Notes: a model not told the origin generated them from the sequence alone. A DNA stretch of 64,000 bases from Peribacillus sp. FSL E2-0218 (GCF_037992945.1 NZ_CP150304.1:2483501-2547500); one strand, 5' to 3'. Shown: positions 26,488 through 36,029, numbered from the stretch's first letter. Numbers and translations: made by a program.

Positions 26488-27957
26488 ATGATTCATCAAA
26501 CGAAACAATCTTTCCCGGATGACTTTCTTTGGGGTTCTGCATCAGCTGCTTATCAAGTGGAAGGAGCTTGGAATGCGGATGGCAAAGGTCCTTCCGTCTG
26601 GGATGTTTACACCAAAATGGATGGAACGACTTACGAAGGTACGAACGGGGATGTGGCGGTCGACCACTATCACCGATACCGGGAAGACATTGCCTTGATG
26701 GCCGAAATGGGCTTGAAAACCTATCGCTTTTCCGTAGCCTGGAGCAGGATTTATCCAAAAGGAAAAGGGGACGTCAATGAAGCGGGGCTCAAATTTTACG
26801 ATGACTTGATTGACGAATTGATAAAATACGGCATTGAACCCATTTTGACGGTCTATCATTGGGATGTTCCTCAAGCATTAATGGAGGAATATGGTGCCTG
26901 GGAGTCAAGGGAAATCATCCATGACTTCAACGAATATTGCATTACCCTGTTCAAGCGCTTTGGGGGGCGGGTCAAGTATTGGGTCACCTTGAATGAGCAA
27001 AATGTATTCATTGGCTTAGGATACCGGACAGGGCTGCATCCGCCAGGGGTGAAGGATCCTAAAAGGATGTACGAAGCCAATCATATCGCTAACCTGGCAA
27101 ATGCGAAGGCGATACAATCGTTCAGAAGGTTTGTACCCGACGGCAAGATCGGCCCAAGTTTTGCATATGGACCGACCTATCCTTATACTTGCAAGCCGGA
27201 TAATATCCTTGCATTCGAAAATGCCGAGGATCTTAATAACCATTGGTGGCTGGATGTTTATTGCTGGGGGACCTATCCGAAAATTAGCATGAAATATCTT
27301 GAGAGGGAGGGTATCGCGCCGACAATTTTGGAAGGGGATATGGAACTCCTCGCCTTTGGAAGGCCTGACTTCATCGGGGTCAATTACTATCGGACGGGTA
27401 CCGTTGAAATGAACCCGCTTGACGGCATCGAACTGGGAGCCATGAATACGACTGGAAAGAAAGGAACGTCAGAGGAAAGCGGGATTCCCGGTCTGTTCAA
27501 GTCGAAGCGAAATCCACACTTGGAAACGACGAATTGGGATTGGGAAATCGATCCGACCGGTCTTCGCATCGGTCTTCGCAGGCTCACCAGCAGATACAGG
27601 CTCCCCATCCTCATTACGGAAAACGGCTTGGGTGAATATGATACGCTTCTAGATGGGGACGTAGTGGATGATGATTATCGGATTCAATATTTGAAAAGCC
27701 ACATACTGGCCTGTCAGGATGCCATCTGTGACGGCGCCGATTTGATCGGTTATTGCACTTGGTCATTCACGGATATTCTAAGCTGGCTGAACGGGTACAA
27801 GAAACGCTATGGTTTCGTATATGTGAACAGGGATGAACAAAGTGAAAAAGATCTGCGGCGGATAAAGAAAAAGAGTTTCGATTGGTATAAGGAATTGATC
27901 AAAACAAATGGAGTTAATTTACAGAATATTCAACCTAATTCCCTGAAGGAGGAATGA
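26488..27957 (+). CDS. 6-phospho-beta-glucosidase, GH1
   Basis: 489 residues, retaining (beta/alpha)8 glycosidase. Acid/base E170 in TLNEQN and nucleophile E378 in ITENGLGEYD. The N-terminus FPDDFLWGSASAAYQVEGAW is the GH1 signature. Cleaves PTS-imported 6-phospho-beta-glucosides to glucose-6-phosphate and glucose or aglycone. AGAAAGAGGTG before the ATG; 3 bases to the IIB gene. Confidence 0.92.
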   Translation: MIHQTKQSFPDDFLWGSASAAYQVEGAWNADGKGPSVWDVYTKMDGTTYEGTNGDVAVDHYHRYREDIALMAEMGLKTYRFSVAWSRIYPKGKGDVNEAGLKFYDDLIDELIKYGIEPILTVYHWDVPQALMEEYGAWESREIIHDFNEYCITLFKRFGGRVKYWVTLNEQNVFIGLGYRTGLHPPGVKDPKRMYEANHIANLANAKAIQSFRRFVPDGKIGPSFAYGPTYPYTCKPDNILAFENAEDLNNHWWLDVYCWGTYPKISMKYLEREGIAPTILEGDMELLAFGRPDFIGVNYYRTGTVEMNPLDGIELGAMNTTGKKGTSEESGIPGLFKSKRNPHLETTNWDWEIDPTGLRIGLRRLTSRYRLPILITENGLGEYDTLLDGDVVDDDYRIQYLKSHILACQDAICDGADLIGYCTWSFTDILSWLNGYKKRYGFVYVNRDEQSEKDLRRIKKKSFDWYKELIKTNGVNLQNIQPNSLKEE

Positions 27958-27960
27958 ACG

Positions 27961-28263
27961 ATGAAAAAAATACTATTGGTATGCGCCGCGGGCATGTCCA
28001 CAAGCTTGCTGGTCAATAAAATGAATGATGCTGCCAAAGCGAAGGGCATCGACATTGATATTGTTGCCTTGCCCATATCGGAATGTTCAAAAGCCGCGGA
28101 GGAAGTCGACGTCGTCTTATTAGGTCCACAGGTCCGTTATCAAAAAGCCCAGGTGGATTCCATTGTAGCAGGAAGGGTGCCTGTAGAAGTCATAGAAATG
28201 AGAGCCTATGGAATGATGAACGGGGGTGCGATTCTCGATCGTGCTTTAGAGCTGATTGGATAG
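27961..28263 (+). CDS. celA: PTS lactose/cellobiose-type IIB component
   Basis: 100-residue cytoplasmic phosphocarrier; phosphorylated Cys8 in LLVCAAGMSTS. Accepts phosphate from IIA (30817) and passes it to sugar bound at IIC. Close spacing to both neighbours. Confidence 0.92.
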   Translation: MKKILLVCAAGMSTSLLVNKMNDAAKAKGIDIDIVALPISECSKAAEEVDVVLLGPQVRYQKAQVDSIVAGRVPVEVIEMRAYGMMNGGAILDRALELIG

Positions 28264-28296
28264 AACCAAAAAAAAATAGATTCTAGGGGGTATAGT

Positions 28297-29643
28297 ATGG
28301 GATTCATGGCTGGTTTTGAACGTGTAATGGAAAAAGCCCTTGTTCCTATCGCAGCTAAATTGAATTCGCAAAGACATATTGTCGCGATTCGTGATGCTTT
28401 TATTTTAGCTTTTCCAATCACACTGGCAGGTTCATTGATTGTTCTCTTGAATTTTGCCGTGCTGGCTCCGGACGGGTTCATTGCAAAACTGCTGTTCTTG
28501 AATAAGTTATTTCCTAATTTAGCAGATTACCAGCAGGTATTTGCACCAGTATTGAATGGTTCAACCAGCATTTTATCCATTTTCATCGTTTTTCTGATCG
28601 CCAGGAATATAGCGATTGCCATGAAGGCGGATGACCTTCTTTGCGGATTGACCGCCCTTTCGACGTTTTTCATCGTCTATCCTGCTTATACCGTCGTGGA
28701 CGGAGCCAGTTTTCTTTCCACCCAATGGGTTGGCGCACAGGGCCTTTTCGTAGCCATGATCATCGGTTTGCTTGTAGGTGAGATTTTCAGCCGATTGTCC
28801 AGGTCGAAGCGCCTGCAAATCACGATGCCTGCATCGGTGCCGCCTGCCATCGCAAGAACGTTCAAGGTTCTTTTTCCCATCGTCATCATTACGGTTTTAT
28901 TCTCGGTCGGTAATGCAATCATATTAGCTATCTATCCAAATGGGATACATGAATTGATTTATGCAGCGATTCAGACCCCATTGAAAAACTTGGGGACGAA
29001 TATTTTCTCATTGGTGCTCTTGGCCATCGTGTCGAATCTTCTCTGGGTATTCGGAATTCATGGTCCCAATACGATCGCGGCGATCAGAGAAGGAATGTTT
29101 GCTGAGGCAGGCCTCGAAAACCTTAACTATGTGGCCGCACATGGCTCGGCTTGGGGTGCGCCATACCCCGTCACGTGGGCTATCAATGATGCATTCGCCA
29201 ACTACGGCGGGTCTGGCATGACCTTGGGATTGATCATAGCGATTTTCATTGCATCAAGGAGACAGGATTACCGTGATATCGGGAAGCTATCCATTGCCCC
29301 GGGTATCTTTAACATCAACGAACCGATCATTTTTGGATTGCCTGTCGTCCTTAATCCGATATTGATCTTCCCCTTCATCCTGGTACCTGCTGTAAACATC
29401 TTGATTGGTTATATCGCGATCAGCACGAAGCTGATACCGCCTATTGCCTATGCTGTGCCTTGGACGACGCCTGGTCCGCTGATTGCCTTCTTCGGTACAG
29501 GCGGGAACTGGATGGCCTTGTTTATCGGACTCATTTGCCTTGCCGTTTCAACGCTAGTCTACCTGCCGTTTGTGCTGGCCTCGAATAAGGCTGCGTCCAT
29601 CCAGCAATCATCGGAATCCAGCAATAACGACTTACCGGCATAG
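28297..29643 (+). CDS. celB: PTS lactose/cellobiose-type IIC component
   Basis: 448-residue membrane channel of the cellobiose/lichenan class, about ten transmembrane segments, with GIHGPNTIAAIREGMF and NINEPIIFGLPVVLNP (the conserved IIC sugar-site NEP motif). Imports beta-glucosides such as cellobiose with phosphorylation. Confidence 0.92.
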   Translation: MGFMAGFERVMEKALVPIAAKLNSQRHIVAIRDAFILAFPITLAGSLIVLLNFAVLAPDGFIAKLLFLNKLFPNLADYQQVFAPVLNGSTSILSIFIVFLIARNIAIAMKADDLLCGLTALSTFFIVYPAYTVVDGASFLSTQWVGAQGLFVAMIIGLLVGEIFSRLSRSKRLQITMPASVPPAIARTFKVLFPIVIITVLFSVGNAIILAIYPNGIHELIYAAIQTPLKNLGTNIFSLVLLAIVSNLLWVFGIHGPNTIAAIREGMFAEAGLENLNYVAAHGSAWGAPYPVTWAINDAFANYGGSGMTLGLIIAIFIASRRQDYRDIGKLSIAPGIFNINEPIIFGLPVVLNPILIFPFILVPAVNILIGYIAISTKLIPPIAYAVPWTTPGPLIAFFGTGGNWMALFIGLICLAVSTLVYLPFVLASNKAASIQQSSESSNNDLPA

Positions 29644-29655
29644 AAAGGAGAAGGA

Positions 29656-29889
29656 ATGAACACTTATCGAATTCAAATGAATTGCGGGCAAATAGCTTAT
29701 CTTAGTGACTTCTTCTCGCAATACGAAGATGAACAGATCCAGACTGTCCTTTTATCCGCCAATCGGGTCCAAGCGGTTTTCGAAGCCAAGACCCCACTCA
29801 ATATCGAGGAAGCGGTGAAGCACCTTAAACAGGTTTTTCAGTTATCGAAGTTTGGCCCTGGGCTATATTTTACCATCAAAAATATGTAG
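29656..29889 (+). CDS. Conserved-looking small protein of unknown function in PTS operon
   Basis: 77 residues, soluble, no motif I recognise (starts MNTYRIQMNCGQIAYLSDFF, ends GPGLYFTIKNM). AGAAAGGAG ribosome site, in line between IIC and the ROK gene, so it is translated as part of the operon. The pattern of an N-terminal strand, then acidic helix and a VLLSANRVQAVFEAKTP stretch suggests a small alpha/beta fold; function unknown. Confidence 0.7.
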   Translation: MNTYRIQMNCGQIAYLSDFFSQYEDEQIQTVLLSANRVQAVFEAKTPLNIEEAVKHLKQVFQLSKFGPGLYFTIKNM

Positions 29890-29911
29890 AGAGTTACGGG
29901 GGTGGCAGCTC

Positions 29912-30814
29912 ATGTCCAACTACTTAGCCTTTGACATAGGCGGAACAGAAATAAAATACGGCTTACTGACCGAATCCGGGGACATATTGGAAAAGGGAGC
30001 ATTTCCAACGGTTCGTAATAACGGGGAAGTCATCCTTCAAGCCATATTGGCTAAGGTTTCCCTTTTTCCGAGCTTACGAGGGGTCGCCCTCAGTGCCCCC
30101 GGATTTGTCAACAACGAAACGGGATTTATCGAAGTAGGAGGAGCCATCAAGGATTTTGATGGCTTCAACATAAAAAACTATATGGAAGAAATGACGAAGC
30201 TTCCAGTCACGGTCGAAAATGATGTGAATTGTGTCGCCCTTGCCGAGAAATGGAAAGGCAAAGCAAAGGAACATGAAAATTTCCTCTGCATGACAGTGGG
30301 CACTGGTGTTGGCGGGGCGGTTTTCATCAATGATCGGTTATACCGCGGCGTTTCATTTGGGGCCGGTGAATTTGGATACATGATCACCCATGGTATTGAA
30401 AGCGGGGCGGCTTTAAAAAATACATTGAGCTGGAATGGTTCGATTACAGGCTTAAGAGAGCGATATGCCGTACGGAAAGGACTTCAAGCAGCCGAATTGA
30501 CAGGTTTGGATATATTTCAAGCCTATGAAGCTCAGGATCCCATCGCACTGGAAGAGGTTGAACGATTTTATGATAGTCTTGCCATCGGACTACATAATTT
30601 GTATTTCCTCTTTAATCCAAGCAAAATCTTGCTTGGAGGAGCTGTAAGCGTAAGGGAAGAACTGATTCCTGAGCTAAGAAGGCGGGTCGAATCGTTAAAT
30701 GGATATATAAACGGAGATTGCATCGATGCCTGTCAATTGAACAATGATGCGGGCATGATCGGTGCCCTGTATCACCATCACCAAACATACGCGCAACAAG
30801 GAAGAAGGGAATAG
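29912..30814 (+). CDS. ROK-family sugar kinase
   Basis: 300 residues. ATP site AFDIGGTEIKYGLL, catalytic Asp region VENDVNCVALAE, and the second phosphate motif MTVGTGVGGAVFINDRLYRG. The CxCGxxGCxE zinc motif of many ROK kinases is absent (here SFGAGEFGYM), so it is a zinc-less subgroup. Could phosphorylate the glucose released by the two 6-phospho-beta-glucosidases (inference). ATG 29912 is behind GGGGGTGG; the longer frame from 29852 overlaps the previous gene. Confidence 0.88.
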   Translation: MSNYLAFDIGGTEIKYGLLTESGDILEKGAFPTVRNNGEVILQAILAKVSLFPSLRGVALSAPGFVNNETGFIEVGGAIKDFDGFNIKNYMEEMTKLPVTVENDVNCVALAEKWKGKAKEHENFLCMTVGTGVGGAVFINDRLYRGVSFGAGEFGYMITHGIESGAALKNTLSWNGSITGLRERYAVRKGLQAAELTGLDIFQAYEAQDPIALEEVERFYDSLAIGLHNLYFLFNPSKILLGGAVSVREELIPELRRRVESLNGYINGDCIDACQLNNDAGMIGALYHHHQTYAQQGRRE

Positions 30815-30816
30815 CC

Positions 30817-31131
30817 ATGGAAGAAATGGAAGCGGTAGCGTTTCAGATTATCAGTAATGTAGGAACAGCAAAAAGCTTGGTAATGGAAGCCTTATATGAA
30901 GCGCGGGATGGCCGGTATGATGCGGCCGAGGAAAAGCTGAAAGAATCTCGGACTTATATGCTAGAAGGCCACCATGCCCATGCAGCGCTTATCCAGCAGG
31001 AGGCTTCCGGACAAAAGGTGGAATTTTCATTGCTGCTAATGCATGCAGAAGATCAAATGATGAGTGCAGAGACAATTAGTGATTTAGTTGCTGAAATGAT
31101 TAAAATGTATCAGGAAATGAGACAAAAATAA
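30817..31131 (+). CDS. celC: PTS lactose/cellobiose-type IIA component
   Basis: 104-residue helical phosphocarrier; the active histidine is probably H76 in LLLMHAEDQMM, by analogy with lactose IIA. Two bases after the ROK stop. Separating IIA from IIB/IIC by two genes is somewhat unusual. Confidence 0.92.
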   Translation: MEEMEAVAFQIISNVGTAKSLVMEALYEARDGRYDAAEEKLKESRTYMLEGHHAHAALIQQEASGQKVEFSLLLMHAEDQMMSAETISDLVAEMIKMYQEMRQK

Positions 31132-31149
31132 AAATGGTGGGGTGTCGTT

Positions 31150-32478
31150 ATGAAAAAAGGGATAAAAATCGTGACAATAGGCGGGGGTTCAAGCTACACA
31201 CCCGAATTGATCGAAGGCTTCATCAAACGCTATGACGAGCTTCCAGTTCGTGAAATCTGGCTTGTTGATATAAACAAAGGAAAGGACAAACTGAACATTG
31301 TAGGGAATCTTGCGAAAAGAATGGTGGAAAAGGCAGGTCTGCCCATTGACATACATCTTACCCTCAACCGGCGAGAGGCACTGAAGGATGCGGATTTTGT
31401 CACGACCCAATTCCGGGTCGGCCTCCTTGACGCAAGAGCTAAGGACGAGAGGATCCCTTTGAAATACGATGTGATCGGGCAGGAGACGAATGGGCCAGGA
31501 GGACTTTTCAAAGGACTTAGGACGATACCGGTGATCCTTGACATTTGCAAAGATATGGAGGAGCTATGTCCCGACGCCTGGCTTGTGAACTTTACCAATC
31601 CAGCTGGAATGGTTACCGAGGCTGTCTTAAGATATAGTCCGATCAAAAAGGTTGTGGGCTTATGCAACGTGCCGATCGGAATGAAAATGGGCATTGCCAA
31701 AGCGCTTGATGTTGATGACAGCAGGGTTCAGGTCGATTTTGCCGGGTTGAATCATATGGTATTCGGTCTTGATGTTTATCTGGACGGAAAAAGCGTGAAG
31801 GACCAGGTGATAAAGGCGCTTGGAAATCCGGAAAATGAAATGACGATGAAAAATATCGCTGGCTTTGCCTGGGATCGTGATTTCATTAAAGGAATCGGCC
31901 TTATCCCATGTGGTTACCACCGTTATTATTTTAAAACAGATGAAATGCTTGCCGAGGAAAAGGAGTCTTCAGTAACAAAAGGAACGCGCGCCGAAGTGGT
32001 CCAGCAACTGGAAAAGGACTTATTCGAATTGTATAAAGATCCAGAACTGAATGTAAAACCGCCTCAATTGGAAAAGCGGGGCGGAGCGTATTACAGCGAA
32101 GCGGCGTGCAGCCTCATCAATTCGATTTATAATGATAAGCGGGACATTCAGCCTGTCAATACAAGGAATAATGGTGCCATTGCAAGCATCCCGGACGAGT
32201 CGGCGATTGAAATAAGCTGTGTGATCACGAAGGAGGGACCAAAACCGATTGCCATCGGAGACCTGCCAGTAGCGGTTCGTGGATTGGTCCAGCAAATTAA
32301 ATCCTTCGAGAGAATGGCTGCAGAAGCGGCCGTCACTGGGGATTATCGAACAGCGTTAGTAGCGATGACGATCAATCCACTCGTGCCTTCGGACACCATT
32401 GCCAAGAAAATATTGGATGAAATGCTAGAAGCTCATAAAGAAGACTTGCCACAATTTTTTAATGAAGTGAGATCATAA
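31150..32478 (+). CDS. licH: 6-phospho-beta-glucosidase, GH4 (NAD- and metal-dependent)
   Basis: 442 residues. N-terminal Rossmann site IVTIGGGSSYTPELIEGF, metal/redox residues in FTNPAGMVTEAV, GLCNVPIGM (metal-binding Cys) and GLNHMVFG. Cleaves via a redox-elimination mechanism rather than the acid/base route of GH1, so the operon carries two mechanistically unrelated enzymes for the same kind of bond. GGTGGGGTG before the ATG. Confidence 0.92.
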   Translation: MKKGIKIVTIGGGSSYTPELIEGFIKRYDELPVREIWLVDINKGKDKLNIVGNLAKRMVEKAGLPIDIHLTLNRREALKDADFVTTQFRVGLLDARAKDERIPLKYDVIGQETNGPGGLFKGLRTIPVILDICKDMEELCPDAWLVNFTNPAGMVTEAVLRYSPIKKVVGLCNVPIGMKMGIAKALDVDDSRVQVDFAGLNHMVFGLDVYLDGKSVKDQVIKALGNPENEMTMKNIAGFAWDRDFIKGIGLIPCGYHRYYFKTDEMLAEEKESSVTKGTRAEVVQQLEKDLFELYKDPELNVKPPQLEKRGGAYYSEAACSLINSIYNDKRDIQPVNTRNNGAIASIPDESAIEISCVITKEGPKPIAIGDLPVAVRGLVQQIKSFERMAAEAAVTGDYRTALVAMTINPLVPSDTIAKKILDEMLEAHKEDLPQFFNEVRS

Positions 32479-32502
32479 ACCGTGCACCACGGTATTCGCA
32501 AT

Positions 32503-32546
32503 GACAAACAAAAACCCTTGTTCATCAGCAAGGGTTTTTGTTTGTC
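32503..32546 (+). terminator. Terminator of the beta-glucoside PTS operon
   Basis: GACAAACAAAAACCCTTG, 8-base loop, CAAGGGTTTTTGTTTGTC, 25 bases after the GH4 stop. Confidence 0.92.
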
Positions 32547-32681
32547 ACCGTCTTTGCTCACTAACCTTACTGCTTGGCATTTAAACCACTCTTCGCCTCA
32601 ATAGTCCTATAAAGACATAATAGCAAGATGGTTAACATACATAATGGAGAGTAATAACCTGTGGACATAGGAGGTAGGAGC

Positions 32682-32876
32682 ATGAAAAAAAACAATGGCT
32701 GGTATCAGTTGGAGGGAAAACCTCCTTCACCCAATAACCAGCAACTAGGCAAGACGATACTGAAAAGTTTGTTGCTTGTAGGGCGAAATGGGCAAGAGCA
32801 GGTACTGATCAAGTGCAGAAATCAATCATACCTAACAAAAAAAATGGCTGCTCTTAAACCTTCATCCAAGGGATGA
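32682..32876 (+). CDS. Small hypothetical protein (64 aa)
   Basis: ATG 32682 stands 7 bases after a perfect AGGAGGT. The product is basic (KKNNGWYQLEGKPPSPNN ... KKMAALKPSSKG) with no recognised domain. The strong ribosome site argues for translation; the lack of any family and the surrounding gene remnants argue for a relic. Confidence 0.4.
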   Translation: MKKNNGWYQLEGKPPSPNNQQLGKTILKSLLLVGRNGQEQVLIKCRNQSYLTKKMAALKPSSKG

Positions 32877-33189
32877 ATGATGGACCCTCCCAAGGCTAAC
32901 GTAATATGGAACTTTTGTTTATTTTGAGACGATTCATTCCATGGCCGAATATACACAACTCAGCTTTTTACAAACTCCAGGTCAGCAAGTTCCCGTCATC
33001 CCGTCATGGTGAGGGTTTCGCTTGCTGTAAGCACAAAAGGCACGCCCGATAAGTCCCGCAATGTATGGGGATTTTCCATGGAAGAGGAAATATTGATTTG
33101 GCATGCACCACATTCCCGTCTTTTCCGTGCGGGATGCCATCCGCTTTCCTGACACAGTTATGTAGTTATCTGGAATCTTCGACAGCTGT
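32877..33189. other. Intergenic, no supported gene
   Basis: About 310 bases. A plus-strand frame from ATG 33006 to about 33152 reads MVRVSLAVSTKGTPDK and on, but has no ribosome site. Otherwise nothing recognisable. Confidence 0.4.
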
Positions 33190-33342
33190 ATGACTGTTGA
33201 AGAAATTTTGTTAGAAGGTTGGGGTTAACCTCAAGAAATAAATAATACTGCCACTCAAAGTGGCACGATTGAGCAATGGGTAAATCCAAATGATAAGTAT
33301 CTTTACTTCGATGAAGGAATTTTAGTAACCATACAAAACTGA
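33190..33342 (+). pseudogene. Remnant of a small protein with in-frame TAA
   Basis: The frame reads MTVEEILLEGWG, TAA at 33226-33228, then PQEINNTATQSGTIEQWVNP and KYLYFDEGILVTIQN to a normal stop. The pattern of WG-P...N.T...G..EQWV....YLYF..GI...IQ is that of a short repeat-like domain found in Bacillus small or lipoprotein-type proteins (from memory, unnamed). Both halves are in the same frame, so only the TAA interrupts it. No ribosome site is seen and the N-terminus is probably lost. Confidence 0.55.
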
Positions 33343-33442
33343 CACTGCGATAGGTGTTAGTTGTTCTTATTATTCCGGGGTAATGAATACCTTTTTACTA
33401 AACTTAGCCTGGGATAACTATAAAGTTTTGGAGGGATAAATT

Positions 33443-34561
33443 ATGAGGGACAAATTGATAAATGTAGGGATTATAGGCGGGTCTTTGAATAATCAGTGGG
33501 CTAGTAAAACACATATTCCAGTACTTAAGGAAAGTCCTTTTTTTCAAATAATGGCGATTGGAACATCGAAAATGGAAACCGCGAAAAAAAGTGCTACGAT
33601 GATTAATGCTCCTCTGGCTTTTACAAGTTATAAGGAATTAGCAAAATCTAAAGATGTTGATTTGGTAGTAGTTAGTATAAAAGTTCCTTTCCATTATGAA
33701 GCTTCTATCGCTGCCATAAAGGAAAATAAACATCTCTACTGTGAATGGCCTTTAGGCATAGACACCATACAAGCTAAAGATTTGGCCAATTTAGCTGATC
33801 AAGCAAATATTCACCATGCCATTGGATTGCAAGCAAGACAATCTCCAGAAGTGAATTATTTGAAACAAGCAATAAAACAAGGTGAGATTGGTAAGATACT
33901 ATCCTGCACAATGCAAGTAGCTACTCAAGGAAAAGGGAAAATAACGGACCAAAGAAGCGACTATCTATTAAAAAAAGAAAATGGAGCAAATTTACTTACA
34001 ATTAATGGAGGGCACTCTCTCGATGTTCTTTGCTATATTCTGAGTGATTTTAAAGAATTATCAGCTACTATGAATGTGAATTATACAGAAGCAATCATAC
34101 AAGAAACTGGTATAAAAACACCTAAAAACACAGCTGATCAAATATTAATACACGGGACACTCATTGATGGTACTTCGGCATCTGTTCATATTCAAGGTGG
34201 GGTTTATCCAAATTTTCATTTAGAGATTAGAGGAGAAAAAGGTGTTTTTCGATTAAAACAACATAATTCTTCAGGTCATGTACAATTTGGAAATCTCAAA
34301 ATCGAAAAGATTACACATTCTAACTTTTCCTCCTTTACTGAAACTGATGATGTCTATTTGGAAGAAATAAAACTATCCTACAAAGAAGATAGTAGTCCAG
34401 CAGGATATGTTGAAAATGCATATAATCTTTTAGCGAGAGATATATTAGAAAACAAAAGTCAAATTCCTAATTTTAATGACGCTGTTAAGTTGCATCAGTT
34501 GATAGATGCGATTCAAGATTCTGCAGAGACAGGTAAAAAAATAGTATTAATGAATGAGTAA
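33443..34561 (+). CDS. Gfo/Idh/MocA-family oxidoreductase
   Basis: 372 residues. N-terminal NAD(P)-binding fold (VGIIGGSLNNQWASKTHIPVL), EWPLG in place of the usual EKP (E109-P111 region), and a C-terminal alpha/beta substrate domain. The overall pattern, including GLQARQSPEVNYLKQAIKQG, is closest to the Gal80-like branch. Stand-alone gene with GGAGG before the ATG. It is clearly more AT-rich than the flanking operons and lies between decayed genes, suggesting recent acquisition (inference). Confidence 0.85.
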   Translation: MRDKLINVGIIGGSLNNQWASKTHIPVLKESPFFQIMAIGTSKMETAKKSATMINAPLAFTSYKELAKSKDVDLVVVSIKVPFHYEASIAAIKENKHLYCEWPLGIDTIQAKDLANLADQANIHHAIGLQARQSPEVNYLKQAIKQGEIGKILSCTMQVATQGKGKITDQRSDYLLKKENGANLLTINGGHSLDVLCYILSDFKELSATMNVNYTEAIIQETGIKTPKNTADQILIHGTLIDGTSASVHIQGGVYPNFHLEIRGEKGVFRLKQHNSSGHVQFGNLKIEKITHSNFSSFTETDDVYLEEIKLSYKEDSSPAGYVENAYNLLARDILENKSQIPNFNDAVKLHQLIDAIQDSAETGKKIVLMNE

Positions 34562-34584
34562 CAACATTAAGACCGATTAAGTAA

Positions 34585-34815
34585 CCAACTTATTTTATTG
34601 AAAACGATAACGTTACGGTCAATTTGCCGATAAAACTCGTCAAGCTCGTATTAATGGCCGGACACAGCATCACAGCAAGTATACCGCAATCGGAAAAGTA
34701 CATGAAAGATATAGACATAAACCTGATTGTAGAGGCAATCGAAAACGAATTGGATGGTCAAATCGTTGATATTAAATCGGCAAACGGCGATACCGTTTCC
34801 GTATTCATTGATTAG
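34585..34815 (+). pseudogene. 5'-truncated remnant: C-terminal part of a SHOCT-like / DUF2089-type protein
   Basis: The frame is open from a stop at 34582 through NDNVTVNLPIKLVKLVLMAG to DIDINLIVEAIENELDGQIV and DIKSANGDTVSVFID. The NLPIKLVKL...IVDIKSANGDTV layout is that of the C-terminal domain of Bacillus proteins that carry an N-terminal zinc/HTH or SHOCT module. No N-terminal module and no ribosome site exist, so the front end has been lost, just downstream of the oxidoreductase gene. Confidence 0.6.
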
Positions 34816-34824
34816 GATTTACTT

Positions 34825-35106
34825 ATGATGCATGTAAAGGTGAAAGTAAAGGACGTTCGGTTTTCCATCCCGGTTCCATATGTGATTTTAAACATTGGGA
34901 TCTCAATTTTGACTTCAAGATTCGTTCAGCAAATGGCAAACAAATGGACAAAAGAGCCCTTCGAAAGAAAAAAACTGGACTTTACCTTTCCCCTAATAGA
35001 CAAAAATATGCTAAAGCCGATCGTCGAGGAACTGAAAAATCACAAGGGACTGGTGCTGGTGGATGTCAAGGCCAAGGACGGTACAGAGGTTAAGGTTAGA
35101 CTATAA
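34825..35106 (+). CDS. Small protein related to the preceding remnant
   Basis: 93 residues. Shares with the preceding fragment the hydrophobic strand (FSIPVPYVILNIGISIL) and the C-terminus IDKNMLKPIVEELKNHKGLV plus VDVKAKDGTEVKVRL, so the two are tandem relatives. Only a weak TAGGATTT ribosome site; translation probably depended on coupling to the now truncated gene 10 bases upstream. Could itself be decaying. Confidence 0.6.
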   Translation: MMHVKVKVKDVRFSIPVPYVILNIGISILTSRFVQQMANKWTKEPFERKKLDFTFPLIDKNMLKPIVEELKNHKGLVLVDVKAKDGTEVKVRL

Positions 35107-35292
35107 TTCATTAAGGAATACACCGAGTAAAATGGTAAAAGCGGAACCCGTTCTAAATATAGGACGGGGTTAAAATATAGTTGTTGGCTATCCAATAACG
35201 AAAATTGGTGAGTAAAAACTTTTTATTATCATAGACATGAGCCTGTTAGTCAGCTTTCATCGGTATGGAAGTTTTTTTCTATTGGAGTTGCA

Positions 35293-35640
35293 TTAATAAT
35301 ATGGGCGCGGATTATCTCTTAACAAATCATTAATAAGTGGAGCCATAGATTGATTATGGTAAATTCCTGGATATGGTACCTGAAATGATTTAAAGTCAGA
35401 CGCCACGTCATTAAGCAAAAAATGCGGACCTTTAGCGGTTTTGATCTAATGCGATGAAGTATAGCCTAAGTTTGCACAAAAAACTGTTCACAGGACGATG
35501 GGAGTCTGCTAGGAATATAACATGTATAAGTTATTTCGAATCCTAAGAGTCATTGGAAGCAGCATTGAATAGATCTTTAATCAAGATAACAGCCAGTAAT
35601 AACGAAGAAAAAGGGAACGGGAGTTTTTGGTTAGTTGATG
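35293..35640 (-). pseudogene. Multiply broken remnant of an unidentified protein
   Basis: See peptide traces on the minus strand: SSLLLAVILIKDLFNAASND, LADSHRPVNSFLCKLRLYF and FQVPYPGIYHNQSMAPLIND fall in successive frames in the right order. Composition is protein-like, but I cannot name the family with confidence. Confidence 0.4.
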
Positions 35641-35650
35641 AATAATTTTA

Positions 35651-35685
<35 letters not shown>

Positions 35686-35936
35686 ATTTTAATCTTTAAT
35701 AATATCTCATATCTCAAGAATACTTAACTTAGTGAGACAAAACATTGATTTTGGTTCAACTTAATCTAATTCATATTTATTCTTTACATTTATCCATTCT
35801 AATTTGCTGATCGATTTTATTTATTTTTTTGTAATTCCTTTATTTTGATATATTGCCTTGAATGTCATTTGCGCTTTATTTTGAATAACAAAATTTTAAA
35901 TATGCTCCATTAGCAATTCAATGTCTTTATGTATTT

Positions 35937-35979
35937 AATCCTAATCATTATCAGTTAATTCCAGATAATGATTAGGATT
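35937..35979. repeat. Perfect 16-bp inverted repeat
   Basis: AATCCTAATCATTATC, 11-base loop, GATAATGATTAGGATT. No T-run after it. The arms contain GATAATGATT, resembling Fur-box half sites, but the spacing is not that of a standard Fur box. Confidence 0.6.
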
Positions 35980-36029
35980 GAATCATGTGATCCAATCCAT
36001 GACATTTCTTATATGGTTCAGGTACTTAA

